Positions 9,237 through 17,536 of a stretch of DNA of 64,000 nt are shown piece by piece (position 1 is the stretch's first letter; every line of letters begins with the position of its first letter). Position numbers and translations under genes: made by a program. The stretch covers positions 4,216,001-4,280,000 of the forward strand of contig NZ_CP121112.1 of NCBI RefSeq assembly GCF_029625295.1. The letters run 5' to 3'. The DNA is from Flavobacterium gyeonganense (GTDB lineage: Bacteria; Bacteroidota; Bacteroidia; Flavobacteriales; Flavobacteriaceae). The notes under the pieces were generated by a model. That model saw only the letters and a program-made list of their open reading frames with translations. It had not been told where the DNA came from and did no database searches.

Positions 9237-11360
9237 ATGACGATAAAAGAAACTTTTCCACTTTTCAGTTCAAAATTCGAATCTCAAAATCAGTCTTTTT
9301 GGGAAGATGAATTAGTTGGAGTAACATTTTACAGTTTTATTAAATTTGTCGAATGCGTATTTTATGAGAAATCCGTTGAGGGAACTGATGAATTTCATTC
9401 ATGTGCAAAATATTTACTTCAAGACATTCTGTCACCGAAAGCTAATCCAACGAATGAAGAGTTGGAAGTTTTGCAGTTTTTGCAGTTTTACATTTGTGTC
9501 AGGTCCGCTTCATTTTTAAGCCAAAATGGAATATTTACACAGGTTCATGATTGGTTAGTTTGGTCCATTTCTGATAAAATAGATTATGGAATAGAAGTAA
9601 CATTTCTACTTGAAAGAATTAACATTTTTTTCCATTCCAAAATCCCATTTATTACCCATAATGTAACTTCAACTTATATCGAATGGCTAACAACATTATT
9701 CTATTATTCTAGGCATCAAGGCGGTTTAAAAGAATTAGCAAATTTAATTCTTAATCAAGAAATACATCGCCTTTCCTATTTACCGAAAAATTACGGGATG
9801 GATTATGAGGAAAGTCAGGCTTTGAATTTACTATGTCAAGTTCTTGCGTGGTCAATCAACAACCAAGAAACCAAAGGTTATCAATTAGCTCCTTTAATCA
9901 AAGGTTGGATTCCAAAATTAGAACCATTAAATCAAAAACTTGCCAATTTACAATTGGCAACTGGTGGCGCTCAGTTTACAGATAAAAAACCTGAATTTTA
10001 TGCAAAAGAGGTAATCGATAATTTTTCTCAGTATTGCAAGGGACATGAACTACTTCATGCTCTAGCAATATACTATACGACCAACCTTCACGAATTAGAA
10101 TCAGACTTTGACCTCATGGACAAAGGCTTTACAGATTATCTTAATTCAATCTCAGATTTAAATGAAGATTCAAAAAAATACGAAAAAGGAAGAATTTTTG
10201 GGATTATAAGAGGCATAGTAATGACTTGTCTTAAAGAAGGTAAAGCAAAACTAGCTTTCCATATTCTTTCTAAGTTCTATGAAAAAACGCCCTTTTATAA
10301 CAAACACCTTTTTTTAGCCTTAAATATTAATAAACAAATCTGCTCGTTTATTTTGGATAATATTGTTGTATTGGGCAATGAATTATCTACAGACGAATAT
10401 CGCCAGTTGATTTATGTATCAAATAAATTTTTAGGGACAAAAATATCACTTCATGACGATCCAGAATTTGTTCTAGAAGAGCCAAAATACTTAGGCATAC
10501 CAGACAAGGATTTAGGTATTGATTTTGAAAAAAAGCTTTCTAACTACTATAGCAATCACATCCTCAAAGATTCTCCAATAAAAGATTTTGAAAACCTAGT
10601 GATTCTTCCAGGATACCAACACCCTATACAACCTTTAATGATAAAAGAATTGGGACGATCGGCTCCAATAAACTGTTCATTTGAAGAGCCAAAACCTAGT
10701 AAGAAAATTGAGAAGGTTTTACTCTGGTGTTATGGCACTCTATCAAGCGATAGAGAATTGGAACTGATTTCGGAAATTCTTCAAAAATCAGGTGTTCTGG
10801 TTGATGCGGTAAACATTTTGGAAGAATCAAAAGAGAGTTTTCTAAAAAAATATAATAATCCTGAATATGACATAATTTGGATTGCAACTCATGGTAATTA
10901 TGATCATATGATTCCTCATAAATCGACGCTAAGTATTTTACCAAATGTGGAAATAACCGTTAAAGAGCTAGCAATTTCACAAACAGAATTCAACAATCAA
11001 CGATTACTTTTTTTAAATGTGTGTGATGGTGCAACTTCAGCTACACACGATTCTCTCTATGAGCATGGCTTTGGTGCTAGTTTAGCAAGTTCGAGCCAAT
11101 GTGTTATTTCACATTTATGGCCAGTGGAAACTGAACCTGCTTTATTTTTTGGGGCTCTTTATTCGTTAAATATAAGTGAAAATGACTTTTGGAATTCTTA
11201 CACTAAAACAATTGGGCAATTATGTTTTAAAGGAAAATCTGCTCTCTCAATTTTGACTGGAGAATTTAAAGAAATAGACTTAAAACAAATGGAAGAAAAA
11301 CTTGTCGAAGGAATGGAAAAGAATATATATTACTGGGGGTCAAGTGTATTTTATAACTAA
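9237..11360 (+). CDS. CHAT-domain (caspase-like) protease, stand-alone
   Basis: 707 residues, no signal peptide, so cytosolic. The first ~485 residues are helical and of no family I recognise, possibly degenerate TPR-like repeats. Residues ~490-707 are a CHAT (caspase HetF associated with TPRs) domain: WIATHGNYDH carries the catalytic His (H552) and LLFLNVCDGATS the catalytic Cys (C596), followed by CVISHLWPV, a usual CHAT strand. CHAT proteases are cysteine proteases; several work in bacterial immunity by cleaving gasdermins or other partners. No such partner gene is next to it. I chose the ATG at 9237; an in-frame TTG lies at 9216, inside the bracket repeat. The gene sits in an accessory patch with flanking fold-back DNA and a transposase remnant, so it was probably acquired. 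Confidence 0.8.
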   Translation: MTIKETFPLFSSKFESQNQSFWEDELVGVTFYSFIKFVECVFYEKSVEGTDEFHSCAKYLLQDILSPKANPTNEELEVLQFLQFYICVRSASFLSQNGIFTQVHDWLVWSISDKIDYGIEVTFLLERINIFFHSKIPFITHNVTSTYIEWLTTLFYYSRHQGGLKELANLILNQEIHRLSYLPKNYGMDYEESQALNLLCQVLAWSINNQETKGYQLAPLIKGWIPKLEPLNQKLANLQLATGGAQFTDKKPEFYAKEVIDNFSQYCKGHELLHALAIYYTTNLHELESDFDLMDKGFTDYLNSISDLNEDSKKYEKGRIFGIIRGIVMTCLKEGKAKLAFHILSKFYEKTPFYNKHLFLALNINKQICSFILDNIVVLGNELSTDEYRQLIYVSNKFLGTKISLHDDPEFVLEEPKYLGIPDKDLGIDFEKKLSNYYSNHILKDSPIKDFENLVILPGYQHPIQPLMIKELGRSAPINCSFEEPKPSKKIEKVLLWCYGTLSSDRELELISEILQKSGVLVDAVNILEESKESFLKKYNNPEYDIIWIATHGNYDHMIPHKSTLSILPNVEITVKELAISQTEFNNQRLLFLNVCDGATSATHDSLYEHGFGASLASSSQCVISHLWPVETEPALFFGALYSLNISENDFWNSYTKTIGQLCFKGKSALSILTGEFKEIDLKQMEEKLVEGMEKNIYYWGSSVFYN

Positions 11361-11372
11361 AAACGGCATACA
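11360..11372 (-). repeat. Right arm of 13-bp inverted repeat bracketing CHAT gene
   Basis: AAAACGGCATACA begins on the final base of the CHAT stop codon and is inverted relative to 9217-9229 (one mismatch). Confidence 0.6.
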
Positions 11373-11381
11373 TCAGCTAGA

Positions 11382-11430
11382 GTTTCGTTGCGGCTGCAAG
11401 CCGAACAATGAAACTCCTGTTGAACGAAAC
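11382..11430. repeat. Nested fold-back structure after CHAT gene
   Basis: GTTTCGTT (11382-11389) pairs perfectly with AACGAAAC (11423-11430); inside it CGGC (11391-11394) pairs with GCCG (11400-11403). This could be an mRNA 3' structure or a cassette-type recombination site. I could not fit the standard attC core consensus to it. Confidence 0.5.
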
Positions 11431-11481
11431 CGCTGAGATTCCGCTACTATGGGTTTTCGATAAAGGAGTCAGAAGAATTTC

Positions 11482-11508
11482 AAGAGGATTTAGTGTCCTC
11501 TTTTTTTT
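11482..11508 (+). terminator. Terminator downstream of CHAT region
   Basis: AGAGGA (11483-11488) pairs with TCCTCT (11496-11501), followed by an unbroken T run to 11508. It lies 120 bases after the CHAT stop and probably ends that transcript. Confidence 0.75.
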
Positions 11509-11578
11509 GAAGTGGTTTCAAAGATGGTTTTGTCGTGTTTTCCTTCACCTTAGGACATAAGTTCCCTTACCCGTAAAA

Positions 11579-11869
11579 TTAACTTTCACGGGGAATTGGG
11601 TTTTGGCTACCGCCAAGATACCAAGCAGGTGGACCACGCTGGTGAAAAACCGCTATTGGGTGTACGTTTCCTATTTTGCAAAAAGGACATTTAGGTAAAA
11701 ACGCTTTTTTTTCTACTTTTTTAAGCACTTTAACTTGGAGTTTTTCTTGTACTATTTTCAGCTTCTCTCGCTTCCAAGTACTGCCTCCCTCTGGTGCTCG
11801 TTTGCAACGAGTATCTACATAAATTAAAAAGATAAATTGTAGCGTTTGTAACGAGGCTATTAATAACAA
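11579..11869 (-). pseudogene. Transposase C-terminal remnant (IS91-like, tentative)
   Basis: A 96-codon minus-strand frame with a TTG start and no good start context. Its second half reads KKAFLPKCPFCKIGNVHPIA followed by VFHQRGPP, a CxxC zinc-ribbon then RGPP, as seen at the C-terminal end of IS91-type transposases. The rest of the transposase is absent on either side. I read it as a decayed insertion. The remainder of the 11361-12094 gap holds the fold-back, the terminator and a lipoprotein promoter; I see nothing else in it. Confidence 0.45.
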
Positions 11870-12023
11870 AAGTGTATTGTAAATTTTGTAGATGATTCAT
11901 CTAAACTTGTTATTGAAATCTAAGCATCTTCCAGACTGGAAATACAGATTTGGTAGAAAAGAGATTCCAGTTATGTACTGCATCCTGAAATAAAAAAAAT
12001 TCTCTTTGAGCATACTTTTTTTC

Positions 12024-12031
12024 TATATTTG
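12024..12031 (+). promoter_or_regulatory. Candidate promoter (TATATTTG) for lipoprotein gene
   Basis: TATATTTG at 12024-12031 with TTTG at 12005-12008 (15-base spacer, slightly short for the Bacteroidota -33/-7 promoter); the ATG is 63 bases downstream. Confidence 0.45.
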
Positions 12032-12094
12032 ATTTCTTAGGATTTTTTTAACCCACTGACGTTACTGTTATTTAAACAAGCAACACTTTAGAAT

Positions 12095-12568
12095 ATGAAT
12101 AAAATCAAAAACGCATTTACAATTTTATTTTTTAGTCTGACTTTGATTTCTTGTGAACAGACCAAAACAAAGTCTATATCTAATTCAAAAAATAATGTTT
12201 ATACAAAGAATGAGGCTATTGACGAACCTGATTTAGAATCAGAAGGTAAAATAGAAACATTAACTTTAATCTACAATGCTATTTCCTGCACTTGTGCACA
12301 ATGGAGCGAAACCCGTTTTAACAATATGCCAGACAAGAAAATATATTATTGGCTGGAACCAGCGGACAAAAAAATAATAAATGCTGATACACTATTTAAT
12401 GGAGAAAATTTACCTGTAATAATAAAAGTTACAGGACAAATTAGTAATAAAAAAGGATTTCCGAAAAATCGGAATTTAGCAAAGGTTGAAGCAGCAGCAG
12501 CAGGCAATGTTTTTAGATATACGAAAATTGAGGTAATTAAAAACGGGCAGAATAAAATCGACAGGTAA
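12095..12568 (+). CDS. Hypothetical SPII lipoprotein
   Basis: 157 residues. The N-terminus MNKIKNAFTILFFSLTLISC is a lipoprotein signal with lipobox Cys20, so it should be anchored in a membrane. A second feature is AISCTCAQWSETRF around residue 68-80, a CxC pair that could bind metal or form a disulfide. No family is recognised and no function is proposed. It stands alone, with its own candidate promoter, between the CHAT patch and the SDR genes. Confidence 0.7.
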   Translation: MNKIKNAFTILFFSLTLISCEQTKTKSISNSKNNVYTKNEAIDEPDLESEGKIETLTLIYNAISCTCAQWSETRFNNMPDKKIYYWLEPADKKIINADTLFNGENLPVIIKVTGQISNKKGFPKNRNLAKVEAAAAGNVFRYTKIEVIKNGQNKIDR

Positions 12569-12783
12569 CAGCCTATATAATGGATTTAGGCATTTAGCTT
12601 AATCAAATAAGGTTTTGTATTTTGGATGCTTTGCTTCACGGGTATCTTCGGTGGCAAATCCAAATAAAGAGCTTAAAACACAAAAAGCCATCCACCAACT
12701 AAAACTCACTTTTTGCCAAATGACAAATAATTCCATTTTTTATGGAGCCAACTTTGCTCATTAATAATTTAAAAAAAGATATA

Positions 12784-13596
12784 ATGGCAAAGACAGTTTT
12801 AGTAACAGGTGCTTCGGCAGGTATTGGAAAAGCAACAGCAATTTATTTGGCACAAAACGGCTACAACGTTTATGGCGCAGCACGCAGAACAGAGAAGATG
12901 CAAGATTTAAAAACACACGGTATAAAACCAATTTATTTGGATGTTACCAAAGAAGAAAGCCTTGTTGCCTGTGTTGAACAAATTTTGAAAGAAGCAGGAA
13001 GCATTGACATTTTAGTCAACAATGCAGGTTCAGGATATTACGGCGCGTTGGAAGATATGCCAATTTCTGATGCAAAATATCAGTTGGAAGTAAACGTTTT
13101 TGGGGTGGCACGTTTGATACAATTGGTATTGCCTGCTATGCGAAAAAATGGCTATGGTAAAATTATAAATATTTCATCGGTTGGCGGTAAAGTGACGCTG
13201 CCAATGGGAGTATGGTATCATGCAAGTAAATTTGCTATTGAAGGATTGAGTGACGCACTTCGCAAAGAAGTAAAGCCGTTCGGAATTGACGTAATTGTGA
13301 TTGAGCCGGGTGGCACAAAATCAGAAATGACAGGGGTTGGAACAGAATATATGTCAAGAGTTTCAGGCAATACCGAATACAGTTCTTTGGCAAAAAGCGT
13401 AATCAATATGTATGCAGCAGTAGAGAAAAATGCTGCAGATCCAATTGTTATTGCTAAACTGATCAGAGAAGGCATTGAAGCAAATCACCCGAAAACAAGA
13501 TATGTTGGGGCTTCGGGAGCCAAAATGATGTTGTTTTTCAGAAAAATTCTGTCCGATAAAATGTTTGACAAAATGATAATGAGCCAAATGAAATAA
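12784..13596 (+). CDS. Short-chain dehydrogenase/reductase (classical SDR)
   Basis: 270-residue cytosolic NAD(P)-dependent oxidoreductase. It has the cofactor motif TGASAGIGK near the N-terminus, NNAG around residue 80, the catalytic Ser in INISSVGG and the YHASK catalytic Tyr/Lys. ARR after the second strand suggests NADP preference. I chose the ATG at 12784 (MAKTVLV); an upstream in-frame ATG at 12742 overlaps a promoter-like CAACTTTG box. Substrate unknown. A Crp/Fnr-type regulator starts four bases after its stop, so the two are one operon. Confidence 0.88.
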   Translation: MAKTVLVTGASAGIGKATAIYLAQNGYNVYGAARRTEKMQDLKTHGIKPIYLDVTKEESLVACVEQILKEAGSIDILVNNAGSGYYGALEDMPISDAKYQLEVNVFGVARLIQLVLPAMRKNGYGKIINISSVGGKVTLPMGVWYHASKFAIEGLSDALRKEVKPFGIDVIVIEPGGTKSEMTGVGTEYMSRVSGNTEYSSLAKSVINMYAAVEKNAADPIVIAKLIREGIEANHPKTRYVGASGAKMMLFFRKILSDKMFDKMIMSQMK

Positions 13597-13600
13597 AACT

Positions 13601-14170
13601 ATGGAAACACTTATCAATTATTTATTGCAATTCGGAAATTTGAACAAGCAGCAAATAGACTTTGTTACAAGTATGTCAACAGAATTAATACTTCGAAAAG
13701 AAGACTATTTTTCAGAAGCTGGCAAAATTGCAAAACAGGTTGGATTCGTTTTGGAAGGTATTCTCCGGGTTTGCTATTACAATAACAATGGCGAAGAGAT
13801 TACCACATATTTTATAGACGAAAACAATTTTGTTGTGGATCTGGACAGTTTTGATAACCAAATTCCATCTTCAGGATATGTGCAGGCTATTATGGATTGC
13901 AAACTAATTGTGTTTTCTAAACAAAATTGGGAAGAAATCGCAAATACTATTGTGGGTTGGGAAAGTATTGTAAACAAAATCGTCAAAAAATCATTAATAC
14001 AAAAGATAGAGAGAAGAAGTCCCTTGGTTTCGGAAGATGCTACAACCCGCTACCTGGCTTTTATGGAAAAATATCCGCAGCTTGTCAATCGTATTCCGCT
14101 GTTTTATTTGGCTTCCTACCTGGGAGTTACACAATCTTCGTTGAGCAGGATTAGGAAAAATATCCGTTAA
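13601..14170 (+). CDS. Crp/Fnr-family transcriptional regulator
   Basis: 189 residues: an N-terminal cyclic-nucleotide-binding-type beta-barrel (~20-115, LEGILRVCYY then GEEITTYFIDE) and a short C-terminal DNA-binding part ending YLASYLGVTQSSLSRIRKN, the usual end of this Bacteroidota subgroup. There are no clustered Cys for an Fe-S cluster, so it is not an Fnr-type oxygen sensor; ligand unknown. Lying four bases after the SDR gene, it probably controls that gene or its pathway. Confidence 0.85.
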   Translation: METLINYLLQFGNLNKQQIDFVTSMSTELILRKEDYFSEAGKIAKQVGFVLEGILRVCYYNNNGEEITTYFIDENNFVVDLDSFDNQIPSSGYVQAIMDCKLIVFSKQNWEEIANTIVGWESIVNKIVKKSLIQKIERRSPLVSEDATTRYLAFMEKYPQLVNRIPLFYLASYLGVTQSSLSRIRKNIR

Positions 14171-14204
14171 TTTACTGTCGTAGTTTTTTAGCAGACACAT
14201 TACT

Positions 14205-14564
14205 TTAGGACTTCAAACGTCTTAAAATAACTGTACGTAAATGCTCTTCATTTTTGTCACCCCAGTTTCCCAACACAGAAATTACAGGGATTAGCGTTTT
14301 GCCAAATTCAGTTAAACTATACTCTACTTTTGGCGGTACAACGGGATAGATTTTTTTTGTAATCAATTCGTGGTCTTCCAGTTCCTTTAGCTGAATATTG
14401 AGGACACGTCTTGTTGCATCAGGAATTTTTCGCTGTAGTTCACTCGGACGTTTATGTCCTTCGTTGATAAACCACAACAAACGAATTTTCCACTTGCCGT
14501 ACAGTACTTCGCCAATCAAATCCAAACCACAATTTAGCTTCGGTAAAATCTTTCTTTCATACAT
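14205..14564 (-). CDS. HxlR-family winged-helix regulator
   Basis: 119 residues with the HxlR layout: Cys near position 12 (NCGLDLIGEVLYGKWK), winged helix, and LTEFGKTLIPVISVLGNWG. HxlR proteins are often thiol or aldehyde sensors using this Cys and usually repress the gene facing them. It is divergent from an SDR gene, with an inverted repeat in the 125-bp gap. Its own -7 box (TAATTTTG, 14569-14576) ends four bases before the ATG, predicting a leaderless mRNA. Confidence 0.87.
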   Translation of the reverse strand: MYERKILPKLNCGLDLIGEVLYGKWKIRLLWFINEGHKRPSELQRKIPDATRRVLNIQLKELEDHELITKKIYPVVPPKVEYSLTEFGKTLIPVISVLGNWGDKNEEHLRTVILRRLKS

Positions 14565-14568
14565 AAGA

Positions 14569-14599
14569 CAAAATTAAATCAATGTTCCAAATTGTGCAA
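14569..14599 (-). promoter_or_regulatory. Promoter of hxlR-type gene, TTG-N20-TAATTTTG
   Basis: On the minus strand, TTG (14597-14599), a 20-base spacer, then TAATTTTG (14569-14576), four bases from the ATG. It fits the Bacteroidota -33/-7 pattern and places the transcription start at or beside the ATG. Confidence 0.6.
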
Positions 14600-14638
14600 T
14601 AGGGGAAAAATTTATCCCTATCTGAATCGTAATTCCGT

Positions 14639-14671
14639 ACTTGTGAGAAGCGTACATAAGTCTCAACTTTG
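14639..14671 (+). promoter_or_regulatory. SDR promoter with overlapping HxlR-type operator
   Basis: ACTTGTG (14639-14645) and CATAAGT (14655-14661) form a 7-bp inverted repeat with one mismatch. It covers the TTG at 14641-14643, which is 20 bases from a near-consensus CAACTTTG at 14664-14671. An HxlR dimer here would block the SDR promoter; the ATG is at 14690. Confidence 0.5.
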
Positions 14672-14689
14672 CCTAAAATAATTTAGCAA

Positions 14690-15484
14690 ATGGAACAACA
14701 ATTTAATTTCAACAATGAGTTATCAGGCAGGATTGCCTTAGTAACAGGAGGTACAAAAGGAGCAGGAAGAGCAATTGCAGAAAGGCTTTTACAAGCTGGA
14801 GCAACAGTTGTCATTATTGCAAGAAACGCACCCGAAAAAGAAAACACAAACCTGCATTTCATTGCTTCCGATTTAAGTAAGGCAGAAGATGCAAAAAGAG
14901 TAGTAAGCGAAGTGCTGTCGACTTATGGAAAACTAGACATTCTTATAAACAACCTTGGTTCTTCAGTAACTGCTGCCGGAGGTTTTGCTGTATTAACGGA
15001 TGAAGACTGGGAATCAACCTTGCAGGCTAATTTGCTTGCTCCTGTACGACTGGACAGAGGATTTTTACCACAAATGATTGACCGAAAAAGTGGTGTTATC
15101 ATTCACATTGCTTCTATTCAGGGTAAACTACCACTTTACGATTCTACATTGCCGTATGCTGCTTCAAAAGCAGCATTAATCAACTACAGTAAAAGTTTAT
15201 CTAACGAAGTAACTCCAAAAGGAGTTCGTGTGCTCACTGTTTCGCCGGGATGGATTAATACGACAGCATCAAAAGCATGGCTGGGTGAAATTGCAAGAAA
15301 TGCGAATAGTACGGTAGAAGAAGCGCAACAAAGTGTAATGGATGCATTGGGCGGAATTCCTTTTGGAAGGCCTGCTGAATCTGAAGAGGTAGCAGAACTC
15401 GTAGGTTTTTTGGTTTCACCAAGAGCAAATTATTTAACAGGGACCAATTTTGTAATAGATGGCGGAACAGTGCCAACAATTTAA
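14690..15484 (+). CDS. SDR family oxidoreductase
   Basis: 264 residues, classical SDR: TGGTKGAG cofactor loop, NNLG, IHIASIQGKLP with the catalytic Ser, YAASK, and the C-terminal NFVIDGG that most FabG-like SDRs carry. It resembles the SDRs often found facing HxlR repressors, which detoxify carbonyl compounds, but the substrate is unknown. It is followed after 19 bases by a SnoaL-like gene, so the two form an operon. Confidence 0.88.
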   Translation: MEQQFNFNNELSGRIALVTGGTKGAGRAIAERLLQAGATVVIIARNAPEKENTNLHFIASDLSKAEDAKRVVSEVLSTYGKLDILINNLGSSVTAAGGFAVLTDEDWESTLQANLLAPVRLDRGFLPQMIDRKSGVIIHIASIQGKLPLYDSTLPYAASKAALINYSKSLSNEVTPKGVRVLTVSPGWINTTASKAWLGEIARNANSTVEEAQQSVMDALGGIPFGRPAESEEVAELVGFLVSPRANYLTGTNFVIDGGTVPTI

Positions 15485-15503
15485 TAATTTTAAAATATAA
15501 ATT

Positions 15504-15818
15504 ATGGACTTACCAAAAGTAGTAGCAGAATTAGTAAAAACACAAAACAGTTTTGACAGTGTTGCATATGCCAAATGTTTTAAAGAAACAGCCGTAGTTT
15601 TTGACGAGGGCAAAACGCATAACGGGAGAAAAGAAATAGAAAACTGGATAGAAAAGGCAAATAAAAAATATCAGGCAACAATGAAACCCCTTGAATATTC
15701 AGAAATTGAGCAGACATTAAAAACCGAGGTTTCAGGGAATTTTCCCGGAAGTCCGATTACAATGACTTATTATTATGAATTCGAAGATGGATTGATTCAA
15801 TCGTTAAAAATCGTATAA
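15504..15818 (+). CDS. SnoaL-like / NTF2-fold protein
   Basis: 104 residues with the pattern of a SnoaL-like polyketide-cyclase fold: NSFDSVAYAKCFKETAVVFDEGKTHNGRKEIENWI, then a curved-sheet C-terminus ending FEDGLIQSLKIV. These small domains often accompany SDRs and may bind a small substrate; catalytic function is not established. It is in operon with the upstream SDR and followed by a hairpin terminator. Confidence 0.75.
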   Translation: MDLPKVVAELVKTQNSFDSVAYAKCFKETAVVFDEGKTHNGRKEIENWIEKANKKYQATMKPLEYSEIEQTLKTEVSGNFPGSPITMTYYYEFEDGLIQSLKIV

Positions 15819-15854
15819 AACTAATATAGAATTCTCTAAAGAAGTATTAGGAAA

Positions 15855-15889
15855 GCAGGGCTGAAGTGCAAACTTCGGCTTTTGTGTTT
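15855..15889 (+). terminator. Terminator after SDR/SnoaL operon
   Basis: GCTGAAGT (15860-15867) pairs with ACTTCGGC (15872-15879), one mismatch, loop GCAA, followed by a T-rich run. Confidence 0.65.
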
Positions 15890-15989
15890 CTATTAAACTT
15901 TTGTACATTTATCGGACTGAAGCTTTTTGATTTACTTTTGCCGAGAAAGTTAACCGTTATTAAAGGCCGAATCATGCAATGAACTTTTA

Positions 15990-16919
15990 ATGAAGATAAT
16001 GAATACACAAAATACACAATTCACAAAAACAGAAGACAACAATAATCTATGGTTGTCTAAAAAAAATAATCAGGAGTTTAATTTTACGGATTATGGCATA
16101 GTACCTACCGTTCTCAATAGTGAAGCTGAGGTTGGTCAGGCAATGTTAAATGAGCTTTACAGCACGGCAGCATCAAAAGAAGGTGATATTAATATAGCCC
16201 TTTTGGGTGGGAGAGGAGCTCAGGAGTTACATCGTTTGCTTGGTGAGTTAGCTAAAACAACAGAGCAGGATCAGCTGCTCGCCAGGCTGAATGTCTTTAC
16301 GCAGGATGCACTTGCACCTTTGAGTATGAATAATGGTTTTAGTTTTGTCAGGGATTTTGAACGTATTTTAGGTGATGCTTTTTTCAAAAAAATAAAAAGC
16401 TTTACACCAATGCAAACAAATACAAAAGATTTAGAGTCCGCACTCATAAATTATTTGAATAAATTAGAAGAATTAGGTGGGTTGGATATATTTTTTATTG
16501 GGCATGGTCCTGAAGAAAATAAGGCCTCACACCTTGCTTATATTAAACCTTTCTCCGGAGCGCAGAGTCATCATATTGCAGGGATAATTCCGATATCCAG
16601 TAGCATTTTGGAGCACCACATTAGCAAGTTCAAAGCCGGAGGAAGCCCCGTAAATGAAAGTGATGAAAAAGAATGCAGGTCTGCTGAGTATATTCTCACT
16701 TTAGGGCCGGCTACGATATTACAAGCCAAAAAGATCGTTCAGTCTGTAGTAGATGCTGATTCTGCTCCTGCTAAAGTTCAGACGTATGCAAAAGTGCTTA
16801 ATACAGCCCTGAGTTTAGATAAAGATGAAGCTTTGCAGCAACTAAATACAAATCCTGGTTTATGGATAAGATTACATCCCAATACAAAGTCTTTTGTGCT
16901 GCCAAATTTAGAACTGTAA
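15990..16919 (+). CDS. NagB/6-phosphogluconolactonase-like protein
   Basis: 309 residues. LLGGRGAQELHRLLGE, LDIFFIGHGPEENKASHLAY and RSAEYILTLGPATILQAKKI follow the order of motifs in glucosamine-6-phosphate deaminase and 6-phosphogluconolactonase (substrate loop, then G-x-G-x-x-x-H-x-A). Several usual catalytic residues are changed (for example HGPEENKAS where NagB has GxDGHIAF), so it may be a diverged member with a different substrate. In-frame ATGs exist at 15990 and 15999. No clear operon partner. Confidence 0.6.
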   Translation: MKIMNTQNTQFTKTEDNNNLWLSKKNNQEFNFTDYGIVPTVLNSEAEVGQAMLNELYSTAASKEGDINIALLGGRGAQELHRLLGELAKTTEQDQLLARLNVFTQDALAPLSMNNGFSFVRDFERILGDAFFKKIKSFTPMQTNTKDLESALINYLNKLEELGGLDIFFIGHGPEENKASHLAYIKPFSGAQSHHIAGIIPISSSILEHHISKFKAGGSPVNESDEKECRSAEYILTLGPATILQAKKIVQSVVDADSAPAKVQTYAKVLNTALSLDKDEALQQLNTNPGLWIRLHPNTKSFVLPNLEL

Positions 16920-16973
16920 TATAATAGAGATATTACAGGAAATGAATAGACTAAATGCAAAATCAATAATGAA

Positions 16974-17450
16974 ATGGCATCAATTTTAAAATATACCGAA
17001 GAACAATACAAACTGGTAAAAGGTTCAAGAAAAGTTTTGTTTGATTATTGCAGGACAATTTCTCCTGAGGATTTTATTAACCAAAACACTTCTTTCGGGC
17101 GTGGGGGGAGTATGAGAAATCTCTTAGTCCATATTTCCAATACATACGAATATTGGATTGCTAATCTTGCATTGAAAAGTGATATTGTTTATTCTAAGTA
17201 TGAGGAAAATACAAGTATATCTGATGTTATAAAATTATTCGATCAGGTAGATGATTTTATGAATATCTTCATTGCTAATATTGAAAGCTTTACTGATATA
17301 CAGTATGAAATTCAAAATATAAAAAGTACTGCAACAGCCTTAAAATTATTTACACACGTTATTACACACGAGTACCATCACAAAGGTCAAATATTGTCAA
17401 TTAGCAGACATTTAAATTACGTTCCGGTTGATACAGATATTATGAGATAG
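16974..17450 (+). CDS. DinB-family four-helix metalloprotein
   Basis: 158 residues, mainly helical, with the DinB metal triad visible: H53 in NLLVHISN and H132/H136 in THEYHHKGQ. DinB-like proteins are putative metal-dependent thiol-using enzymes, often related to bacillithiol or mycothiol transferases; substrate unknown. It lies 54 bases after the NagB-like gene. Confidence 0.8.
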   Translation: MASILKYTEEQYKLVKGSRKVLFDYCRTISPEDFINQNTSFGRGGSMRNLLVHISNTYEYWIANLALKSDIVYSKYEENTSISDVIKLFDQVDDFMNIFIANIESFTDIQYEIQNIKSTATALKLFTHVITHEYHHKGQILSISRHLNYVPVDTDIMR

Positions 17451-17536
17451 TGCAGCCACTCATAATCTTACCGTTTTCAAACGAGATAAAGGACAATAGA
17501 AGTTTAATCATTTATTCATTAGAAGTTGATGCGTCT

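Noticed and set aside
9237..11360. CHAT protein as part of a gasdermin or type III-E CRISPR system
   Set aside because: No gasdermin-like, effector or CRISPR gene is adjacent; only the protease itself is supported.
11382..11430. Integron attC site
   Set aside because: No integrase gene in the window and no fit to the RYYYAAC / GTTRRRY core pairs; kept only as an unexplained fold-back.
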